DNA from: Cyanobacteriota bacterium
GTDB lineage: Bacteria; Cyanobacteriota; Cyanobacteriia; SKYG9
Assembly (NCBI GenBank): GCA_025054735.1
Contig: JANWZG010000166.1
Span: forward strand, 1 to 7,929
Reading direction: 5' to 3'
DNA length: 7,929 nucleotides
Shown: positions 1-4,224 of the stretch, in pieces
Numbering within the stretch: the first letter of the stretch is position 1
How the letters are laid out: every line of letters begins with the position of its first letter
Made by a program: the position numbers and the translations under genes
The notes under the pieces: generated by a model
Databases searched by the model: none
Told to the model about the DNA's origin: nothing
The model's input: only the letters and a program-made list of their open reading frames with translations

Positions 1-406
1 ACTGCACCAAGTGAGTTTTGTCTAAGATACCCAGTACCTCGCCACTGGTGTCTTCTACAACAACAGCCGTTAAGTAGGGTGTTGCTTGTACCATTTCCCA
101 ACCACGCTCTAGGGAGGTGTTAGCAGGCAAAACTAGAACCCTGTGCAGGAGTTGAGGTTCCGCTTGCACGATCGCCTGGACTGTTGAAAGATCAGTGCTG
201 TCAGTGGCTGATGGTTGCCCCGATTGGTACAGATAGGGCAGGATTTGATCAAGATAAATAATACCTAGGGGCTGTTGCTGCTGATTGGTAATGACAACTC
301 GATCGCATCCTCCTTGTTCAAAGGTAGCTAGCAACCCGTACCAAGTCTCTGTAGCCAAATATGTAGGTACTGGTAAGATGAACTCTTTGATTCGGAGAGC
401 ATCCAT
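1..406 (-). CDS. Tandem CBS-domain protein, N-terminal part (gene runs off the left edge)
   Basis: Reading leftward from the ATG at 406-404, an open frame of 135 codons reaches the window edge without a stop. The start is supported by a strong Shine-Dalgarno sequence, GGAGGAAG (423-416 on the minus strand), 9 nt before the ATG. The translation begins MDALRIKEFILPVPT and contains two CBS-like units. The first covers about residues 8-58 and has the typical strand pattern VVITNQQQQPLGIIYLDQIL. The second covers about residues 70-135 and has TAVVVEDTSGEVLGILDKTH. CBS pairs usually bind adenine nucleotides and regulate an attached domain. In cyanobacteria they are often fused to sensor kinases, GGDEF/PAS modules or channels, but nothing of the downstream domain is visible, so the effector is unknown. 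The gene diverges from kaiA across a 468-nt gap. The CBS call is firm; any link to the clock is speculative. Confidence 0.82.
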   Translation of the reverse strand, partial: MDALRIKEFILPVPTYLATETWYGLLATFEQGGCDRVVITNQQQQPLGIIYLDQILPYLYQSGQPSATDSTDLSTVQAIVQAEPQLLHRVLVLPANTSLERGWEMVQATPYLTAVVVEDTSGEVLGILDKTHLVQ

Positions 407-630
407 TTGTACAGACTTCCTCCAACGTAACCCTGGTGTACAGCCCAATCTCACACGTTAGTCCACGAATAGGCACAGTAGAAATATTTACACCGTGACT
501 TAACCTTCAAATTCATAGATAACTTCAGCTAGTTGGGCTTAAGAAGTGATTTCTCAGAATACGAACACTCTAAGCAATGCTGCCAATCGCCACACTCGCT
601 ATCTATAAAATGCAGTGCAACTTCTATCTA

Positions 631-651
631 AACTAGTTGCTTGGACTAGTT
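631..651. repeat. 7-bp perfect inverted repeat with 7-nt spacer upstream of kaiA
   Basis: AACTAGT (631-637) and ACTAGTT (645-651) are exact reverse complements separated by 7 nt. Because each arm contains the palindrome ACTAGT, the same stretch also reads as a direct repeat of ACTAGTTGC (632-640 and 645-653) with a 13-bp period. It lies about 225 nt upstream of the kaiA start and 40-60 nt upstream of the TTGACA box. It could be a dimeric repressor or activator site; no regulator can be assigned. Confidence 0.5.
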
Positions 652-693
652 GCGTAGTCTGCTGGGTCTGATGGACATTTTAGTTATTCAGCA

Positions 694-725
694 TTGACAT
701 TAAAATTACAATTAGCAATTACAAT
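694..725 (+). promoter_or_regulatory. Candidate kaiA promoter (perfect -35, poorly spaced -10)
   Basis: A consensus -35 hexamer TTGACA is at 694-699. The best -10 match downstream is TACAAT at 720-725, one mismatch from TATAAT, but the spacer is 20 nt instead of the usual 16-18. At the ideal 17-nt spacing the hexamer is AATTAC, a poor match. If TACAAT is used, transcription would start near 732 and leave a leader of about 140 nt before kaiA. The suboptimal spacing may mean that activation is needed, or that the real promoter is elsewhere. Confidence 0.35.
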
Positions 726-726
726 T
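706..726 (+). repeat. Tandem TTACAATT repeat (13-bp period) inside the kaiA promoter region
   Basis: TTACAATT occurs at 706-713 and 719-726; the exact shared block is ATTACAATTA (705-714 and 718-727). The TTACA core followed by A/T bases recalls the HLR1 site of the cyanobacterial response regulator RpaB, where two TTACAWW-type half-sites repeat with a 10-bp period. Here the period is 13 bp and the leading base is A rather than G/T, so this is at best a variant. Its position, overlapping the spacer and the candidate -10, would suit a regulator that represses or remodels this promoter. Confidence 0.45.
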
Positions 727-785
727 AATGAAAGTTAATTAGGCAATGCCGCCGCTTTGGCCTTGGCTATTTGTGAATCTCGACA

Positions 786-799
786 CAGCCAATTGGCTG
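786..799. promoter_or_regulatory. 14-bp perfect palindrome in the kaiA leader
   Basis: CAGCCAATTGGCTG is perfectly self-complementary and centred about 82 nt upstream of the kaiA start codon. It could be an operator for a dimeric regulator. Alternatively, in RNA, its AGCCAA half can pair with TTGGCT at 763-768 across an 18-nt loop to make a leader stem. The sequence does not decide between DNA and RNA roles. Confidence 0.4.
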
Positions 800-874
800 A
801 GTTGAGAGTTTCACGCTAGCCTAGTAGCTGCTGGTGATTGCTGGTTAATGGAGAACCTATCTGCGAGCTGAACG

Positions 875-1726
875 TTGCGTCCTCACATTTCCATTTGTAT
901 TCTGACTAACTCAGAAACATTGTCTCAGTCCCTGAAGCAACTGTTAGATCAGCGCACAGTTGACACATTACAAAGCTATCGCTATACGGTTACTAACTTT
1001 AAATCTGTAATAGATTTTTCCCATTTCCTTATGGAGGAAAATCAGCAGGTTGATTGCCTGATTTTAGAAGCTGGGCCATCTGCTATCGATGTCATCCAGT
1101 ATCTTCGAGAACAGTCAATCTTCTTGCCTACGGTTGTGATTGTGCCAGAACAACCCCAAGCTCCTGTTACCGATCCCTACCACGAGGCAATGGTACAACT
1201 ATCGACATCGCACCTTAATCAGGTTGCTGACTATATCGACCGCGCGATCGCTCAGTTCTTGCAACTGTCCCCAACTGCCAACGACCCCATCCCTAACCCG
1301 GTCAAAGACTCATTGTTGCAACAGCAGCGGCAGCTTGCAGAAAAATTAAAGGAACGGCTAGGGTATCTTGGCGTTTACTATAAACGGGATCCTCGAAACT
1401 TCTTGCGGCATTTGCCTGTTGACGAACAGCACAAATTGCTGAATCAACTAAAACAGGCCTATCGTGAGATTGTATTAACCTATTTCTCTGAGGCGAATAG
1501 CGTTCTCAACCAAAAAATTGATGCCTTAGTAAACACTGCCTTCTTTGCTGATGTCTCGGTGTCTCGGCTGATGGAGATTCATATGGATCTAATGGATGAA
1601 TTTTCTAAGCAATTAAAATTAGAGGGACGAAGTGAAGAGGTTCTACTAGACTACCGCTTAACTCTGATTGATATTATTGCCCACTTGTGCGAGATGTATC
1701 GTCGTTCAATTCCTAGAGAATCTTAA
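875..1726 (+). CDS. kaiA: Circadian clock protein KaiA, full length
   Basis: KaiA binds the C-terminal A-loops of KaiC and promotes KaiC autophosphorylation during the subjective day; KaiB-KaiC later captures and inhibits it. The protein is 283 aa, the usual full length. Residues 1 to about 130 form the pseudo-receiver domain, with strands such as ISICIL and VDCLILEA but no acidic phosphoacceptor pocket. A linker follows, and from about residue 150 the four-helix KaiC-binding and dimerisation domain (QERLGYLGVYYKRDP-like start; ending DIIAHLCEMYRRSIPRES). His270, important for KaiC activation in Thermosynechococcus KaiA, is present. The start is TTG at 875. A stop (TGA, 869-871) lies 3 nt upstream in frame, and the translation aligns from its first residue with S. 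elongatus KaiA, so no other start fits. No good Shine-Dalgarno is close by (GGAGAA at 850-855 is 19 nt away), which suggests modest translation, in line with a protein needed in small amounts. It is the first gene of kaiABC. Confidence 0.97.
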   Translation: MRPHISICILTNSETLSQSLKQLLDQRTVDTLQSYRYTVTNFKSVIDFSHFLMEENQQVDCLILEAGPSAIDVIQYLREQSIFLPTVVIVPEQPQAPVTDPYHEAMVQLSTSHLNQVADYIDRAIAQFLQLSPTANDPIPNPVKDSLLQQQRQLAEKLKERLGYLGVYYKRDPRNFLRHLPVDEQHKLLNQLKQAYREIVLTYFSEANSVLNQKIDALVNTAFFADVSVSRLMEIHMDLMDEFSKQLKLEGRSEEVLLDYRLTLIDIIAHLCEMYRRSIPRES

Positions 1727-1754
1727 CTTGGTGAGTTCTAACTGCGCTGTAACA

Positions 1755-2069
1755 ATGAATCCAACTCGAAAAACCTATATTCTCAAGCTTTATGTCGCAG
1801 GGAATACTCCTAACTCTGTACGTGCATTGAAGACGTTGAATGATATCTTAGAGCAAGAATTTCAGGGGGTTTATGCTCTGAAGGTGATTGACGTGCTCAA
1901 GAATCCACAACTAGCTGAAGAAGACAAGATTCTGGCAACGCCAACCCTAGCTAAGATATTACCGCCGCCAGTGCGTAAGATTATTGGTGATTTGTCTGAT
2001 CGTGAACGTGTCTTGATTGGACTAGACCTTCTGTATGATGAACTACGGGATGATGAGGCAGAGAGCTAA
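1755..2069 (+). CDS. kaiB: Circadian clock protein KaiB
   Basis: KaiB is the fold-switching thioredoxin-like clock protein. In its rare monomeric form it binds the CI ring of phosphorylated KaiC, sequesters KaiA, and displaces SasA while recruiting CikA. The 104-aa product starts MNPTRKTYILKLYVAGNTPN and is almost identical over its core to S. elongatus KaiB. Tyr8, Gly89, Asp91 and Tyr94, positions whose mutation shifts the fold-switch equilibrium, all have the usual residue, as do the prolines around 70-72. The tail DELRDDEAES is acidic, as is normal. The ATG at 1755 is chosen because homologues begin here; the frame is open to an ATG at 1668, but that stretch overlaps kaiA and looks like no KaiB. 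The gap to kaiA is only 28 nt, with no clear Shine-Dalgarno (GGTGAG at 1730-1735 is 19 nt away). The stop overlaps the kaiC start. Confidence 0.97.
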   Translation: MNPTRKTYILKLYVAGNTPNSVRALKTLNDILEQEFQGVYALKVIDVLKNPQLAEEDKILATPTLAKILPPPVRKIIGDLSDRERVLIGLDLLYDELRDDEAES

Positions 2070-3637
2070 TGGTGACTAGCAATAATCATAATCACGGGAT
2101 AGAGCACTCAGATTACACAGGTGTCCAAAAGATCCGCACAACAATCGAAGGCTTTGACGACATTAGCCATGGTGGTCTCCCCGCTGGCAGAACCACACTA
2201 GTTAGCGGCACCTCCGGTACCGGCAAGACCCTCTTTGCCGTGCAATTTCTCTACACAGGCATTACCCAGTTCAACGAACCTGGTATTTTTGTCACCTTTG
2301 AGGAGTCGCCAACGGATATTATTAAGAATGCTCGCAGCTTTGGCTGGGACTTACAGGGGCTAATCGATGACGGCAAGCTATTTATCTTGGATGCGTCGCC
2401 TGATCCAGAGGGCCAAGATATTGTAGGCAACTTTGACTTGTCAGCCTTGATTGAACGGATTCAGTATGCTATCCGTAAGTACAAGGCTAAGCGGGTGTCG
2501 ATCGACTCAGTAACTGCCGTCTTTCAACAGTATGATGCCGCCTCTGTAGTTCGACGAGAGATTTTTCGCCTAGTAGCTCGTTTGAAGCAGGTGGGCGCTA
2601 CCACGGTGATGACGACTGAGCGCGTCGAGGAATATGGGCAAATTGCCCGCTTTGGGGTAGAGGAGTTTGTATCAGACAATGTGGTGATTGTGCGCAATGT
2701 TCTGGAGGGAGAACGTCGCCGCCGCACGATCGAGATCCTCAAACTGCGGGGCACTACCCACATGAAAGGTGAATATCCCTTCACCATCACTAACCAAGGC
2801 ATCAATATCTTCCCACTGGGTGCAATGCGCCTAACTCAGCGATCGTCCAATGTCCGCGTCAAGTCAGGAGTGGAAACCTTGGACAAAATGTGTGGTGGCG
2901 GCTTTTTCAAAGATTCAATTATCTTGGCAACGGGTGCTACAGGTACAGGCAAAACCCTATTGGTCAGCAAGTTTTTGCAAGAGGGATGCATCCAGGGAGA
3001 AAGGGCCATTCTGTTTGCCTACGAAGAGTCTCGCGCCCAGTTATCTCGCAACGCCTACTCTTGGGGGATTGACTTTGAAGATTTAGAACAGAAGGGTTTG
3101 TTGAAAATCATCTGTGCTTATCCAGAGTCGGCTGGTTTGGAAGATCACCTACAAATTATCAAATCGGAAATTGCTGAGTTTAAGCCTAGTCGCATTGCGA
3201 TCGACTCCCTTTCCGCCCTTGCTCGCGGTGTTAGCAACAATGCATTTCGCCAGTTTGTTATTGGGGTCACAGGCTTTGCTAAGCAGGAAGAAATCACTGG
3301 CTTCTTCACCAACACTACTGATCAGTTTATGGGATCCCACTCCATTACTGATTCTCACATCTCCACGATTACAGATACCATCATCATGCTGCAATATGTA
3401 GAAATTCGAGGAGAGATGTCCCGTGCCATTAATGTCTTTAAGATGCGAGGCTCGTGGCACGACAAGGGCATTCGTGAATATACAATCAGTGCAGACGGGC
3501 CAGAAATCAAAGATTCCTTCCGTCAATTTGAACGCATTATTACGGGTTCTCCCAGCCGTATTGCTGTAGATGAGAAGAGTGAACTGTCCCGAATCGTCCG
3601 GGGTGTTCAAGAAAAAGAGGGGGAAACAGGGCTGTAG
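2069..3637 (+). CDS. kaiC: Circadian clock ATPase/autokinase KaiC
   Basis: KaiC is the core oscillator: a double-ring hexamer with a slow CI ATPase and a CII autokinase/phosphatase. The 522-aa protein has two RecA-like domains and runs colinear with S. elongatus KaiC at an offset of +1. In CI, Walker A GTSGTGKT is at 47-54 (Lys53), the catalytic pair is Glu78-Glu79 and Walker B is Asp146. In CII, Walker A GATGTGKT has Lys295-Thr296, the catalytic Glu pair is 319-320 and Walker B is Asp379. The phosphorylation pair is Ser432-Thr433 in SHISTITDT (S431/T432 in S. elongatus), with Thr427 also kept. The C-terminal A-loop and KaiA-binding tail are intact and end EKEGETGL. Compared with S. elongatus, residue 403 is Phe (Tyr402), 423 is Ser (Ala422) and 158 is Ala (Ser157). 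The ATG overlaps the kaiB stop by one base (TAATG), which points to translational coupling. A hairpin follows the stop. Confidence 0.98.
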   Translation: MVTSNNHNHGIEHSDYTGVQKIRTTIEGFDDISHGGLPAGRTTLVSGTSGTGKTLFAVQFLYTGITQFNEPGIFVTFEESPTDIIKNARSFGWDLQGLIDDGKLFILDASPDPEGQDIVGNFDLSALIERIQYAIRKYKAKRVSIDSVTAVFQQYDAASVVRREIFRLVARLKQVGATTVMTTERVEEYGQIARFGVEEFVSDNVVIVRNVLEGERRRRTIEILKLRGTTHMKGEYPFTITNQGINIFPLGAMRLTQRSSNVRVKSGVETLDKMCGGGFFKDSIILATGATGTGKTLLVSKFLQEGCIQGERAILFAYEESRAQLSRNAYSWGIDFEDLEQKGLLKIICAYPESAGLEDHLQIIKSEIAEFKPSRIAIDSLSALARGVSNNAFRQFVIGVTGFAKQEEITGFFTNTTDQFMGSHSITDSHISTITDTIIMLQYVEIRGEMSRAINVFKMRGSWHDKGIREYTISADGPEIKDSFRQFERIITGSPSRIAVDEKSELSRIVRGVQEKEGETGL

Positions 3638-3641
3638 TGAC

Positions 3642-3681
3642 AGTGGCTATGCTAGGCAGACGATCGTCCTGGCAAGCCACT
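3642..3681 (+). terminator. Stem-loop after kaiC, between convergent genes
   Basis: AGTGGCT (3642-3648) pairs with AGCCACT (3675-3681). After one bulged A, TGCTAGG (3650-3656) pairs with CCTGGCA (3668-3674) with a single G-U wobble. This gives a 14-bp stem and an 11-nt loop that contains much of the palindrome GACGATCGTC (3659-3668). The wobble is a G-U only in plus-strand RNA; in minus-strand RNA it becomes an A-C mismatch, so the structure favours the kaiC transcript. No T-run follows on either strand, so it may stabilise a 3' end or act as an imperfect terminator rather than a classical intrinsic one. It overlaps the stop codon of the minus-strand gene. Confidence 0.6.
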
Positions 3682-3976
3682 AACCACCAAATAGCCCACC
3701 TAAAAACCCTTTCTTCTTGGGCTTTTCAAAGACTTGCTGCCATTCTGGTCGGGTTTGTTTTTCAATGCGACCAATAATCTTGAGCTTTTCGTAGGGCGAC
3801 TCCCACGTTTGGAACTTTACATAAATGGCATCCGCTAACTCGTCGTAGTTCACTTCTTTATCCGCAGGACGATTGATTACAACAGTTAATTGATCCTTTG
3901 ATTCGTTGAGTTGCAGGGTCACATTATAGTTACGCAACTCGTACTGCAATACTTCTCTGTAATCTTCGGCTGCCAT
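3680..3976 (-). CDS. Conserved-looking small protein of unknown function, Gly/Phe-rich C-terminus
   Basis: This 98-aa protein reads MAAEDYREVLQYELRNYN at its start and ends KKKGFLGGLFGG. I do not recognise the family. By eye it suggests helix (4-17), two strands (about 18-35, VTLQLNESKDQLTVVINRP), helix (NYDELADAIYVKFQTW), strand (YEKLKIIGRIE) and helix (PEWQQVFEKP), so a compact alpha/beta domain with a basic, glycine-rich flexible tail. There is no signal peptide or membrane segment, so it should be cytoplasmic. The ATG at 3976 is preferred over one at 3997 because AGGAGA (3986-3981, minus strand) sits 4 nt upstream, as a Shine-Dalgarno should, and would fall inside the gene otherwise. It converges on kaiC with a 42-nt gap and diverges from the NagZ gene. 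Regular codon use and a proper ribosome-binding site argue that it is a real gene; its role is unknown. Confidence 0.85.
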   Translation of the reverse strand: MAAEDYREVLQYELRNYNVTLQLNESKDQLTVVINRPADKEVNYDELADAIYVKFQTWESPYEKLKIIGRIEKQTRPEWQQVFEKPKKKGFLGGLFGG

Positions 3977-4009
3977 ACTGTCTCCTACAATTACCAACGG
4001 GATATCTAG

Positions 4010-4030
4010 TTAATCAGTCGTTAATCAGTC
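4010..4030. repeat. Tandem 10-bp direct repeat, 11-bp period, next to a promoter
   Basis: TTAATCAGTC occurs exactly at 4010-4019 and 4021-4030, separated by one base. The 11-bp period is one helical turn, which is typical of paired half-sites bound head-to-tail by OmpR/PhoB-type response regulators. The second copy ends directly before the -35 hexamer at 4031, so the pair covers roughly -36 to -56 of that promoter, the classical activator position. It also lies 34-54 nt upstream of the small minus-strand gene, so it could serve both. The regulator cannot be named. Confidence 0.5.
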
Positions 4031-4059
4031 TTGATACACCTTCATTCCACTCCTACAAT
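4031..4059 (+). promoter_or_regulatory. Candidate sigma70-type promoter for the NagZ gene
   Basis: TTGATA (4031-4036; one mismatch to TTGACA) and TACAAT (4054-4059; one mismatch to TATAAT) are separated by exactly 17 nt. This is the best-spaced promoter I found in the window. Transcription would begin near 4066, giving a leader of about 160 nt before the NagZ-type gene. It lies immediately downstream of the tandem repeat at 4010-4030. Confidence 0.55.
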
Positions 4060-4143
4060 TTAGCAAATTACAGATCAGCACAATCAATATTCTCCAGCAA
4101 AGACAAATCACAGTACTAGGGTAATGGGGACGGGGGAATAGCT

Positions 4144-4224
4144 ATGAGAACCAGAAGCTACCATGACGAGCACATCATCCTATCTGCCGAAGGCTACGGT
4201 AAACTAGCCCCTCATGTACACTGA
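4144..4224 (+). CDS. Possible 26-codon leader ORF directly before the NagZ gene
   Basis: The ATG at 4144 opens 26 codons (MRTRSYHDEHIILSAEGYGK, then LAPHVH) ending in TGA at 4222-4224, which is followed at once by the ATG at 4225 in the same frame. A purine-rich GGGGGA (4132-4137) sits 6 nt before the ATG, whereas the ATG at 4225 has no Shine-Dalgarno of its own. The NagZ gene might therefore be translated by termination-reinitiation from this leader. The peptide resembles nothing I know, and a 26-codon frame can arise by chance, so treat it as a hypothesis. Confidence 0.25.
   Translation: MRTRSYHDEHIILSAEGYGKLAPHVH

Larger units (their letters stand above)
407..874. other. Divergent intergenic region upstream of kaiA
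   Basis: No convincing gene lies in this 468-nt stretch. It contains the ribosome-binding site of the CBS gene at its left end. It also has an inverted repeat at 631-651, an AT-rich segment at 694-740 with a TTGACA box and two TTACAATT copies, and a 14-bp palindrome at 786-799. The hexamer TTGGCT occurs at 763-768 and 793-798 with its complement AGCCAA at 787-792, so the untranslated leader of kaiA could fold. A short frame from the ATG at 848 (MENLSAS, then TGA at 869-871) ends 3 nt before the kaiA start codon and is probably chance. The region must hold the kaiA promoter and probably that of the CBS gene. Confidence 0.8.

Noticed and set aside
604..611. TATAAAAT as a kaiA promoter -10
   Set aside because: No acceptable -35 lies 16-18 nt upstream, and the start would be over 250 nt from kaiA; it is possible but not supported.
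1672..1677. TATTAT as -10 of a kaiBC promoter inside kaiA
   Set aside because: At 17-nt spacing the -35 position reads GACTAC, a poor match, and the -10 bases encode conserved KaiA residues.
1668..1754. Possible 29-residue N-terminal extension of KaiB from an ATG at 1668
   Set aside because: It lies out of frame within the conserved end of kaiA, and KaiB homologues start at the residue encoded at 1755.
3149..3610. 153-codon open frame antisense to kaiC
   Set aside because: It is fully inside kaiC on the opposite strand, with no ribosome-binding site or recognisable domain; it is a by-product of kaiC codon use.
3977..3997. Upstream ATG at 3997 as start of the small minus-strand gene
   Set aside because: The Shine-Dalgarno AGGAGA lies inside this extension and at proper spacing for the ATG at 3976.
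4010..4030. CRISPR-type or mobile-element repeat
   Set aside because: There are only two 10-bp units one base apart, with no spacers, terminal inverted repeats or transposase.
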